Positions 23,270 through 33,988 of a stretch of DNA of 64,000 nucleotides are shown piece after piece. The position numbers and the translations under genes were made by a program. Positions within the stretch are counted from its first letter, which is position 1; each line of letters begins with the position of its first letter. The stretch covers positions 434,001-498,000 of the forward strand of contig MU839098.1 of NCBI GenBank assembly GCA_030685235.1, given 5' to 3'. Under the pieces are notes generated by a model, which did no database searches, was not told the origin of the DNA, and worked only from the letters and a program-made list of their open reading frames with translations. This DNA is from Copromyces sp. CBS 386.78. Its lineage: Eukaryota; Ascomycota; Sordariomycetes; Sordariales; Sordariaceae.

Positions 23270-25690
23270 GATGGCGAGGCTATGATTCCATAGTCCACCT
23301 GGCTACGGTGCTCGGGCAGTGGGTAACAGGCAGCGAACGCGTCAGTAGGCAAAGATGAGGCTTGGATCACGGTAGAACGAGATGTCTCGAATGGAATTGA
23401 ATTAGGTGAAATCGATGTCAACGACAAGAGGTCCTGGTGATCGCGGGACGACAACTGGACTGCCTCGATTGATAGCAACTGATAGCGCTGCACTGCATGG
23501 ACAAGACAGGGGCAGGCAAGAGACGGATGAAGTGGAGTGCACTTAAGGTTGCCCCACAGTTGTGGAGGGACAAACGGTGGGGCTCAAGTTGAGCATGGAC
23601 CAAGCAACAGCAATTCTGTTTCCCAACTTGAACTTTCTTTCATTCCATCCCGTCTCAACACACCAACTATGTAACTTCAACACCAAGACATCAACATGGA
23701 TCTTTTCTATACATCTTTGCTATCCTTGAAGCTTGGATTCTGCCCATTACCTTCATCCACTTCTACTCTATAATCCAAAAATAGCACCCTTCCCAATTCA
23801 GCATATTGTCCTCCTTGAAGGCCTCTCTCTGTTCCCTCGTCGTCCAGCAAACTCCTAGTGTCCACCTTGTATGCCGCGAAACACCATGTACGCGAAACAC
23901 CCGCTCGTTGCACCTGATGCCGTCATTATCCATATCCGTCTTGGACATACTACTACGACACCCCCATTGGTGATGAGGTCTACGGCAAACCCGAGTACCA
24001 CATGTGTTGTTTCCCTTGCCTCCCGTCTCCCGTCCCCTGCCTCCCAACTTGGCTTGTGATAGAGTGTCCTGTACAACCGGCTGTCCATGTCCGTTCAGCA
24101 ACCTATCAATATTCGCTCTCTGTTGGTCAACGCCTGCTGGGACCTGCAACTTTAAGCGCGAGTGGGCCCTGCTTCTGTACCACCGACACCCTATAGTCCT
24201 ACTTTTGCTCCGTGGACAGTTTTCTTGTAAGTGAGTGGGTGGGATATCACTGATTGACCCCCGAGACGGGAGTACATATGGAGAGACTGACCTGTCTAGA
24301 TCCCATTTCTCCCGCGCAAGTGAGTCCCGGCCTGACGAATACGCACAAGTCACCAACCCCCAAACTTCATAAACGGCTGTTTGCGTCTCATAACCCGTCT
24401 TCGCGGTGGACGTCCACCTGTTGGAGCCTTTCTCGGCGCCCGAGTGTGGTACGGGTACCCGATTCCGCCAGAGCTTTCGGCTTCTCCCGGTTATCAGCAT
24501 GGTCAACCAACTTCCTTCCCGCACTGGACTTTTATTTGCCCCATCGTCTCCTCTCAGCGACCTGCGTCATGTCGCCTGCCATCGCTGTGCTACCTGTCGG
24601 TTTCGTTCCATGTCCGAACTTGGGATGAATTCAAGCATCTCAAGAAGCACACATGCTCGGTTTCCGTTCCGAACTCAACCTTTGGACTTGCGGTGAGGCC
24701 ACACCTCAGGTAGCACTCGGAACAGCGTGACTGGATGCGTTTTGTCTCCCATACAAGGCGAACCGAGGATTCGGGTGCTGGGCAGCACAACGCTGGTCAC
24801 CCAGTGGATGCCCGGTCTCACCGGGAGCACAGCTGGCCACCGGGTCGTACAAGGAGCGGTTCTACACCAACGACTCTGCCCTTCATCGAGCTTCAACGGT
24901 ATCGCAAACCCTAGGAACCTGTTAGCCTTGAGTCCTTGGGAAAACGACGGCCAAAATTGGGTCCATCTTACGCCTGCCATCCTAGCAAATTGTCCGCCCC
25001 TCTTCTGCAAAACTACCGGTGATGCAAGCAACCGATATCAAAGAACAGCGTCCTGGTATGCATGCATGGTACCGCTCCCTCACGCGATCACCCAGCAAGG
25101 CCTGATGAACCATTTCGTATTCCCATGGGATGAACCAAGACACGGGAATGCGGCTGCTAGCAGAAGCGTTGACATGGGTGGTACTGAGCCATTCAGAACG
25201 ACAGTTGGTAACGTGTCCAAGGAGAACCCGATGACCCTCTCGGCTCCAACCGAGGGTTCAAATAGTATTCGGCTGATACGGAATATGCTGAGCGAATGAG
25301 ACCTTTCCTACTGCTCCTCCGTGGCTAGGCTGCAGGCTCGGGGCCGCAGCCTGACGCACGCAACGCGACGCAGCGTAATGCCAGATCAACTGATCTGAAG
25401 CCAACAAAGAAGTCCTGTGCGGCCTCTTGGACGCCTGCAGAAAATAAAGGGGGGAAAGGGATAAAGATAAAAGGGAAAAGAAGAGACGGGAATCAGACCC
25501 CCAACCTTGAACCCTTGCAAATGGAAAACAAAGAGGTATCAAAACATCCAAGACCCTGATTTAAGCACAACCCCCAAACACCTTACCAAACACAACATAA
25601 CCTTGTACCCCCCGTTAGCCCAACGTCAGCACAACTTTGTCTTGTTGTTTGTGCATCTCGAGACCTTTAGCACCTTCTCTCCCCATCACA
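23270..25690. other. Gene-poor 2.4 kb stretch
   Basis: LST8 promoter at the left. One spliced plus-strand candidate is listed separately (24004..24628). Other open stretches, including a 253-codon minus-strand frame at 23763-24524, have Arg/Gly/Ser-rich antisense-like composition and no domain. Confidence 0.4.
24004..24628 (+). CDS. Weak candidate spliced gene, unknown product
   Basis: A very regular fungal intron is present: GTAAGTGAG donor at 24227, CTGAT and CTGAC branch-like sites, TCTAG acceptor at 24297-24299. Joining 24004..24226 to 24300..24628 keeps one frame open for 183 residues. The protein has no recognisable domain, and its composition (Pro, Ser, Leu, Arg, Cys) is not convincing. 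The splice signals may therefore belong to a non-coding transcript. The start codon is arbitrary. Confidence 0.22.
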
Positions 25691-26057
25691 CTAGGCAGCG
25701 CGTCCGTGTCCGTGAGAGGTTGGTGCCCAGCCATTATGGTCACCACATCGCCCACCATTACGACCACCACGCCCGCCATTGAATCCACCATTGCCTCCAG
25801 AGCCACGAGGAGCGGCACCGCCGAATTGGTATGCCGATGTGCTTTGAGCGCCGTGGTCGCAGGCTAACGGGATCATTCCATCGTGACAATATCCACACAT
25901 CCTTTAGATCGTCAGCATCAAGTCTAGAGTGTAATGAACATTGAAGTGTTAACACTAACTGGCGCATACTGCCAGCGCAAGCATGACAAGTGTCGAAATA
26001 TACCCTCCGTCCGTTGTACAAAACGCATCCACAGCTTTCGGGCTGGTGGCTAGTCAT
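25691..26057 (-). CDS. Small Cys-rich, Gly-rich protein, putative zinc binder
   Basis: Two exons on the minus strand, 26057..25960 and 25901..25691, give 102 residues. The intron has a GTTAGT donor, a perfect TGCTGACG branch site and an AAAG acceptor. Splicing yields MRQMCGYCHDGMIPLACDHG. The first ~45 residues contain spaced Cys/His pairs: CGC, CHAC, CGYCH and CDH. That pattern could hold one or two zinc ions. The second half is Gly/Asn/Arg-rich (GGNGGFNGGRGGRNGGR), like an RNA-binding RGG region. No signal peptide is visible, so it is probably intracellular. I do not recognise the family. An alternative acceptor (CTCTAG, 15 nt after the branch-like TTAAC) would lose the second Cys cluster, so I prefer the model given. 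Confidence 0.55.
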
Positions 26058-29000
26058 GATGTTGAACTTCGTTGATGGACACGATGGGGCTGATTCTGTG
26101 AGGTAGATGGCGAGTCGTTTACCCTATGGTAAAGAGGTTGGTAGTAAGATCAGATTACCTTGTCAGACTGAAGACTAATGAGACAGACAGAGCACGGCGT
26201 TGGATGGGCGGAGTTCTTATAGTTATGAACCACGGCACGCACTCAGGGTCTTCAGATGCAAACGATCATGACTTACACAGAGACACCACCTCACCGCTAG
26301 ACATCAACATTTGCGCCATATGCTGACGTAGTATTGTCTACGCCGGTGTCTGGTATTCCTATCCCAGACCCGAAGCCGTTCCAGAGGGGTCTGCTGATCG
26401 ACGTGGTTGACCGGTGATGATGCTGCCGCTCCGAGATGGAGGGTATGTTGGACCATCAGCGCCCTTTGGCCGGTACCATGGCACTCAAGCACATTGCGGT
26501 TGGGCCGAGGGCACACGAGAGACGGGCCAATGTTGCCAGCGAAGTAAGCCTGTCCAGGTTCGACCCTGTATGAGAAACTGCCCTAGGTCCTTTTCTGGAA
26601 GGCGTCTCCCGCCTTGTCTCGGTTGTGCCCATCCCGTTCTTTGCAGCAACAACATGGACTTCCTCTCGGCATGCTTCAAAGTCGAGCGAAAGATTACCAC
26701 AAGCAAGATGCAATCATTTCACCGAGTCCGCGATCCCGCACAATGCATTGGACGCTGCAGCTACCCGGCTCTGAGCGGTGCATCGAATGGCAACAAGAAC
26801 TTTATTACAGCCTGATTGGAAAAGTTCACAGTCCGGCTTACTCGTGTCGACATACTAATATGGACTTGGGCTGGACAACAATAACATCGGATGCGTGCAT
26901 ACACTTCCTCCAGTAACACGCAGAAATGCGGGCAGAAAGCGCCCAACAGACCGACTCCTGCTACCTTACCAGGAATTCCATGACCTACCCACGGCAGCTG
27001 TCTCTATTGCGACCAATGTCGAGCTTGGAAAAAGACTGCCAATGCTCTCCTCCTTCGGCCCATTCCATATCAGCACAGTGAAAAGTCGAATCGGCTTAAA
27101 CTGTCCACATGTGGCTGCTATACCAAGCTACGAGACAACACTAGAGTCGAGACATTCTGGATACTGTCTCATCAAGCACACGTACATCCCCTCTTGTTAC
27201 AGGCCTACGAGTAAGATGCGGCTCATACCGAAGGCAGCGGATAAGGTCACTAATGACCGGGATGGTGAGGCCGGATGTTGCCCCATTCAGCTTGCCCAAC
27301 CTTGTTCGTTCCCCGCTGTTCCTTCAGGATTCTAGCTTCTCTTCCTTCGTCCTGGCTGGGCTTACCATTGAGGTCTCCAGAAACGAAAAACTTTGAGAAC
27401 ATTCCCAATAGTCCTTCATCAGTCAAGCAGGCGGGAAGCGCGGGCTGTATCCCTTGAGCCATGTTTTCGGGGGTGACATATTTACGCCCCGTAAGGCCCT
27501 GTGTCCGGTCCATCGCTTTCCAGCCTCTATGGCCCTGTGCCTCGTGGGATCTGCCTTTCGGAATCGCCTCTTTACATCCCCCATTTCTCCTGACATGGTA
27601 CCTAGTGCTTCTCATTGACATTCGAGGGGAGTGGTGCAACCAACCAGACCATACTCGACATCTCCCCTTCAGCAACCTGGGGTTTCCAGGTTTTTGCGGC
27701 TGCCTCGCTCTTCAGCGATTGTTCAAGGTTGCAACTTTCACGGTTCTCGATGCAGGTTTTAGCACACCGATCAATTTGTGACAAGTCAGGTGTCACTTAA
27801 CTATACAAGTGAGGTTCGACATCGAAGCTTCGTCATGTGCCGGTCACCTCACTCGTCAATGAGCTTCAAGAGCTATGCCGACATCAACTCCCAAATCATT
27901 GTCCTCACTTCACCTGCATTATCTTACTTGGCCTTTGTGTGGGGTGTGCAATACTGACACCCAAATGTCTCACGCACACACGAAGCCCAAGGTCTTTAGA
28001 AGATCCCTTGCCCTTGCCCAAGAGCCGCTGGTTACACATTGGTCAGTCACTACGCCATTCCACCAGGCCCTCGAAACAAGCAAGTTGCCTGGCATCATGA
28101 GCGTCGTCGCTGAGTCTCCCTTCTACATCAACCAGGCAGCTCTTCTGAGGATCAAGCGCTGATATGGTCAGTCGGTCTTCGCCAGGCGGTATGAGTAGTG
28201 TATGTGCGTCACCATGGTACGATAACCTGATTCGGTCGTTGCTCGGTATAATCACACCGATTGGGCGGAAAAGACCTCCGTTGTCGAGATTCAAGTGTGG
28301 GAGCAGGCTATAACGAGGATAACTACATAATTCAGGGCGCTTAGCACTGGAAGTGGGAGTAGAAACAAGGGCTGAACTGAACCAAAGTCTCTCACACGGC
28401 TGCATACTCAGCACATTTCGACCTTGGCAGTCCCCATTCACCATTCGCCATTCATACATTATTCGAGAGATTCTCTTGGCAGTCACTCTTCCCGCACGAG
28501 TTTCGGCTACCTGCCGAACAGAAGAAGGGCTCCACATTCGGTTGGCGGCACATCACCGGTCAACCTTGCGAGTTCCCATGCTCTCAGTCCCCGGCTTCGT
28601 GTGCAGTACCCCTACAGTGTCTGGACGTGATGTCGAAATTCATTGCGGGATAAAGCCGATAGCCTAGAGGTCTGAGCGCTGCCCTACATTGATTAAAATG
28701 GCGGACTCGAGGGAAGGGCGGGAAGAAAAAAGGAAGGAGAAGCCGCAAACCCAAATGCCGTGGTGCTCTGCCATCTACAATATAAGTATAGAAAAGGGAA
28801 AATTTCAGAAACGATCACAATGGACATTGTCAACGACTTGTGGCTACAGGAAGTTTCTACTCTACCCTCTCCGTGTCCATACGCTGTCAATATTCTATGC
28901 TTGTCTCATTATTCTCCTCATTCTTCCTCATCGATCCCCTTCTTCTCTCTCACACTCAACACAGTCTCAGTTCGAAAAAGCAAAGATACCACCTGCATCT

Positions 29001-29498
29001 CATACAGTGAGCATCTACGAGATGGACACAGGCTCCGCAGTTGACATTCACATGCATACAGCTAGCAGCTGTCTAACATGCGCATGGAGGGAAAGCCATC
29101 TCTTGCAGACATCAAGCACTGTGTCCAGAACCTCAACTCCAAGGCCACGAATCAAGGCTTCGGCCAGCGCCGGGTCATTTACCCAACCAGCCAACCAGCC
29201 AACCCATTAACATTCCACTAGGTCAGATAACGAGGAACAAAAGGAACTAGCGCTCCAGCCAGAGGAGGACCCAAAAGCTGTGGGCTTGAGTTGATGTGTT
29301 TCAGGTGATAAAGAGACAATTGGATGGGATTGATGGAAAACGCATGATCTTTTCTACGCTTTTTCTTCAGCTCTTGCAAAATGCGGAGTAATTTGCTCCG
29401 TCAACCACCGGTGGAGCGGGGAATACACTGAATGGAGAGACACATAAACGAGGTAGTGTCCTGAAGGATGGGTTCTAGGTCACAGACAATTCGGATGG

Positions 29499-30004
29499 AT
29501 GATGATCTTCATGACTGACAAGGCTCAGTCCAGCAAGACAAGTCAACCACAAGGCGACCACGCTCGATCGGTCTGCTTTGCATCAGCCATTATCTTCCAT
29601 CTTCATCTTCCGGCTCTGAGTAACAGTAAGCAGGTAAGGCGACCTTTGGGCCTCAACCTGCGTGGGGGAACAAGAGAAGGGTTGGAGTCGGTGACCGGAA
29701 CCGGACTGACCGACTGGACTGGCTCGATTCGATTGGATGATGCGGCGATTGCAGAGCAGAGGTGGTTCGGGTTGTCATGCCATGAGGCTGATCATCTGGT
29801 ATCACGTCGGGAATGTGGAGAGAAGCGGATTGAAGCGCTGGAACCGCGGTTAATGCGGTTCTGTGATGGGTTGAGGTACGTCCATCCTAACCGTACCTGT
29901 CTGTCAACTTACAAGCTACAATGCTGACTTTGACACTCGACTATTTCCCTCAACCCAGAGGTCGGGTGGGTAGCACACCCGTGCGGATGTTGGTTGATGG
30001 GTAG
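29499..30004 (+). CDS. Weak candidate spliced gene, unknown product
   Basis: Exons 29499..29875 and 29959..30004 are separated by a textbook intron: GTACGT donor, CTAAC and GCTGAC branch candidates, a pyrimidine-rich tract and an ACCCAG acceptor. The joined frame has 140 codons. The segment LDDAAIAEQRWFGLSCHEAD to LMRFCDGLRGR looks somewhat protein-like; the first third does not. The start codon is arbitrary. It could equally be a spliced non-coding RNA. Confidence 0.25.
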
Positions 30005-30558
30005 GTAGGTAAGGGATGGATGGATACACAAGATAGGAAAGCATCGGTCTGGTGATGTGTGTGTGTTCTTTCCACGTATGGACCGCTGTCCTGAAGGTCA
30101 CGTCAACCCAGCCGCTTACCCGCCCCATTCCCACTACCTAACCACTCCATCAACTCGAACTTCTGTTGCGGAACGTGGGAAAGGAGCACATGGTCACAGC
30201 CTCAGGGCGGGCATTCCAGTCGTAAGCTTTACTTCAACCTCATCCCGTTTATCCCGTTCACATCCCGTCAGATCCACCGGCAGATGCCCCCATCCCATGC
30301 CTTGCCTTATTCCGGAAGGGAACCCGATGTTGGATAGCTACCCAACTACACCATGTACGCATCCACTTGCAAAGTTCCGTTCCTTAGGCTACTACATACA
30401 CAATCACGGAATACCCGCTCGGCATTCTCGATCCGTTTGGAAATCAAAAAGTAACGTCATCAAGGGAGCCCTTACCCGCCCGTCGCCAAGCAGCTGATCA
30501 GACCAGATATCGCGCTCAAACTCCCGTCGCTATTACTCTCCCTAGTTATCCGATCAGA

Positions 30559-30590
30559 TCCCGACCAGGTCCCGACCAGGTCCGACTAGG
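30559..30590. repeat. 11-bp tandem repeat, about 2.9 copies
   Basis: TCCCGACCAGG occurs twice in tandem, followed by a third, degenerate copy, TCCGACTAGG. It is non-coding and of no obvious function. Confidence 0.8.
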
Positions 30591-30887
30591 GGCTGGAAAG
30601 GGTCATAGGGTCACAAGCCGAACCGCCTGTCTGCCTGCCCCTTGCCTTTCCTGCCTGCCCTACCTTGCCCTGTCTGACTTTGCCGCCGTAAGCACAACAC
30701 ATGGATGGACTAGGGGACAAAGGGACAGGGGAGCTGGGGAAACCAAGAAACTAAGGCTGCCTACGGCGGATGTTGCCTTCACTTCAGTCTGTTCCGTGAT
30801 CCGTCTGGAGTAGCATCTCATGGACAGGGCTCGTGAGTAGCCTTATCCGATATGGGGATGGGTATCTCCGCGGTCTGGACGAGTGGC

Positions 30888-30925
30888 CTCGGCCTGGGTG
30901 GTCTCGGCCTGGGTGGTCTCGGCCT
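30888..30925. repeat. 15-bp tandem repeat, 2.5 copies
   Basis: CTCGGCCTGGGTGGT is repeated perfectly twice, with a further half copy. GC-rich and non-coding. Confidence 0.85.
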
Positions 30926-31796
30926 CGTCCCCAATCTGATCTGGTTGGTGGTACTCTTGGACTGCGTACCTAGCAACCTACCTACCTACCTATAGCCGCT
31001 GTGTTCCGTTTCAAGGAGCCCGAGGAAGATCCCGTGCTTAGTACGAGCCGAGATAGATCCCGTGCACCATCACAGGAAAGTAATTCCCAGTCCAGGGAGC
31101 GGGACTGCGCAAGCGTAGAAGGGATTCCTTACCCGTTTACTTACTATAACCGAACTCACGGAGGATGCCGACTGCTACCTCCGGCTTCAGAGGTCCCGTA
31201 CCCGCTCTAAGCTACCTAGTAGTATTGGTGCTACCCAGGGTGGAAGCGAGGCGGCTAAGAAGCAGAAATGGAGGAAGGCGCCCGGCAAGGCAACGCTCAT
31301 GGGATAGTCGCAAGCGGCTAGAGGTTCGGTAGGGCGGTAGGCTGCTAGGCGACGGTGGATGGAGCTGAAGTGAAACAAGCTGAGTCGAATTCTTTGTTTC
31401 TTCCTTGGCATTTCCAGTTGTCATCTTTCTGGCCTTTATTTCTGCCTCTCTCTTCTGCCTCTTCCTCGCCTCTATCTCTCTTCTGCCTTTTAGAAGTGGC
31501 TTAAACTCGGGAACAGGGTAAGGCACGTTGGAAAGTACAAAACTGCGTCCTTGGGCCGTCACTCCATGATGGCTTCTTTAAGGACAATGACAACTGCCCG
31601 GAGAGCAGCAGCTTCCCAGCAATTAGCCAGGGAATCTCGCTATCAACCTCTCGGATAGAAGCGAAGTGCGAGGATTGCGCTATAGATAACTATTGAGGTG
31701 ACACCAAATACAGCACAGACACTTCAGCGACTGTTCATGTCTTGACTTGACCCTGCTTCCTCTTTGCTGCCTCCGGTCTTGCAATCGAGGTGTCTC

Positions 31797-31889
31797 GAGT
31801 GGCCGCCGTAGGCTGCTCTGACTGCACCAGATTCCCCAAGTCCTACAATGGAGTGGCTGTAGGCTGCTCTGACTGCATCAGATTCCCCA
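31797..31889. repeat. Imperfect direct duplication spanning the stop codon of the DUF7924-like gene
   Basis: A 31-nt core beginning GTAGGCTGCTCTGACTGCA is repeated with one mismatch at an offset of 51 bp (31808 and 31859). The offset is a multiple of three. The copy at 31859 lies inside the 3' end of the coding region; the copy at 31808 is just past the stop codon. Similarity extends a few bases on each side (GAGTGGC). Confidence 0.85.
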
Positions 31890-33576
31890 TGTTCTGCAAA
31901 AGTCCAGGTGCCTCAGTAAGCGACGAAACACCGGAAGCCGGCACCAACAACTGGTCAATAACGGAGCAGATCTTCTTGAAATGATCGGGCACCCATATAT
32001 CGTAGACATTCTTAATGAATCGGTATGCTGTCCACTTCTCCTTGCCCTCCAACGCAGTGAAGTAAAATTGGTGGATCGGGTGCCAGTAATATTCGGTGTC
32101 TTTCTCCGTTATTACCGGGTAATGGCCGTAGATCCGTACATTTTGTGAGTCGTGCGAGACGGAGAAAGCGAGAATTTGCCGGTTAACTTCATTTTCGCGC
32201 TTCACAAGACGGAAGAGCTCGACGATGGCCCGCACCGCAAGTGTCATACTGTGGGTGTTCTGTCGGTCTGCAATATCGAGTGCTGTAGCGCCGCACTTTA
32301 CTTCACAAGTTAGGAACGGGAAGTACATATAGTGCGTGGCCATAAAGAAAGACTGGTCTCCGGGGAGAGAGTCACCAACAAACGGCCATAGTTTATTGAG
32401 CTGCTCCTTATTGAATGCCTCTCGTCCGAAACCAACAGAGTAATCGGGTTGAGGACGAACGATGCCGGTCAACGGGAATGAACTGTTCCAGCCCTCATTC
32501 ACACTTTCGGTAAGGTCGAGGTGTTCGAGGTGTTTGGCATGAAGGGCGTATTGCTCCGCTGAAGGAACGATCAGCCGAGAAATGTCTTGAATAACCCTAG
32601 CCTCGTTCTTGTCCAGAAGCTTCTCGCAGATCTTCTCAAAGATATCGTCGTCAAAGAGTGAATTTTTGGGAGCCGGTTGTTCAGTATCGAGTAGTGTCTT
32701 GCAAAGGTTCCTACTCTTATCAGTAATACCCAACGGTGACTTGCGCATGTATGAACCCATGGCCTGGAGTACGGACAGGTATCGGGTATCCCGGTACGGG
32801 GCGCTCTTCTCTTCTCTTGGTCTCTGATCGCTAGGCGTCATACTTGTACAAAGTGACGGCATAGCAGGTGGCGGCATAGAAGTTGACGTGGAACTATTAG
32901 ATCTAGATCGCTTGCGGCTGAGAGATGCCCTCTTCACGAAAAGACGCTTTGCGGCTGGATCGTAACCTTGGTAAAGCCTTTGAAGCCTTGTGGTTGAATC
33001 CATTTCCTTAGCGAGATATTTCCTGGTATAGTCATCCTGTTCGAAATATTTCTTGGGCCAAGACCCTTCTCTCCTCCAGAAATCGATTATGTCTGGCATC
33101 TTCTCGTTGTCGTCACTTGCCGCCTCTTCCGGAACCGGGACGGGAGCCGGGGATGCTGGCAAAGCTGGGGGCTCGAGACGGTGAGCGGATGGCCTGAAGA
33201 GGGGCGGAAAATTGCGTGCGGAACGGAGAGAGTGGCGAGGAGGGTCTTGCTGTCTCCGAGATGTTCGTTGGCGTTTCCGAGAGTGTTCGTCTGATGTGTG
33301 CTTGGGTGGATTTGCAACGGCAGGCAAGGGCTTCCGGCCTTTGCGTCTGACGGATGCTGGTCGATTCGGGTCTGGGTCTGAGTCGGGGCTGGCCTCGAGC
33401 GCGTTCTCGATCGATGATTGCTCGCACTTGCGACCTCTGTTCTGGACAGGCGTCGGCAGATGCTGAGACCAAACTTAGCTTGTGAACCAGTACAGCGCAA
33501 ATGATAGAAGGCATACCTGATCAGACGACGCCTGGCTGGTTGTAGAACGGCTTGGGCGATTGTATCCGGTGCGCAT
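31843..33576 (-). CDS. DUF7924-like protein with PD-(D/E)XK nuclease-type motif
   Basis: Two exons on the minus strand, 33576..33517 and 33462..31843, give 559 residues. The long frame alone begins at TTG. An upstream exon with ATG, a GTATGC donor, an AGCTAAG branch site and a CTCAG acceptor joins it in phase 0. Residues 1-250 are basic and disordered (KRKRSRSNSSTSTS), likely carrying nuclear signals, with one conserved-looking block DIIDFWRREGSWPKKYFEQD. Residues ~270-530 resemble the fungal domain I know as DUF7924: VRPQPDYSVGFGREAF, YFPFLTCEVKCGATALDIAD, HSMTLAVRAIVELFRLVKRE, FTALEGKEKWTAYRFIKNVYD. PD (Asp ~360) followed by ExK (Glu ~407, Lys ~409) is the catalytic spacing of PD-(D/E)XK nucleases. 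Nuclease activity is inference. It is divergent from a HET-domain gene, 412 bp apart. Confidence 0.85.
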
Positions 33577-33988
33577 GGTCGCGGGTTGCTCTCGGAGGCG
33601 ACCGCGCTTTCGAGGTGCGCTTTTGCGGATGCCCTGGGGTCGCTTTCCTGTTGAGGGTTGGCCTGTCTGAGCTCGAGTGCGGGTTATGATGGTAACAACG
33701 GAAAGGAGGGTGAGGCCGTGGTTATGTGTTCAGAGGATGGAGATGGGGGATGGTTTTGGTACTAGCTGCATGTTGTTCAGAGAATGGAGGATGGCCAAAC
33801 CGGAGACCCACTATTCCCGGTCGCGGCACGGAGCCTATAAAGAACGACCATGTCAGGCTGTGATGTGGTCTTTGCAGGGTACATGGGAGCCAAACAAATC
33901 GATGTTTCCAGGTACCCCTCATTCCACAACTCACCTTTCCAGCAGGAATGACAGACTGCTTGGTCGCCGTTCACGGTCTGTTCTCCAG
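33577..33988. promoter_or_regulatory. Shared divergent promoter region between DUF7924-like and HET genes
   Basis: 412 bp separate the two start codons. The frame of the HET gene stays open upstream to 33677, with ATGs at 33677 and later, so its start could be earlier. I chose 33989 because the upstream residues (Arg/Met/Thr-rich) look non-coding. No specific operator is recognised. Confidence 0.4.

Larger units (their letters stand above)
26058..31842. other. 5.8-kb gene desert with weak coding-like stretches
   Basis: No recognisable gene. Three stretches are worth naming: minus 27796..27250 (two overlapping open frames, with Cys-containing segments DRCAKTCIENRESC and PALPACLTDEGLLGMFSKFF), minus 28537..28043 (164 open codons, no domain), and plus 29499..30004 (canonical intron, listed separately). 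The right part (30.5-31.0 kb) carries short tandem repeats and CTAC/GTAG tetranucleotide runs. Nothing resembles a transposase or reverse transcriptase. Confidence 0.45.

Noticed and set aside
26555..26580. tRNA T-arm-like sequence CAGGTTCGACCCTG
   Set aside because: No anticodon arm or acceptor pairing around it; a similar GGTTCGATCC at 9857 also fails.
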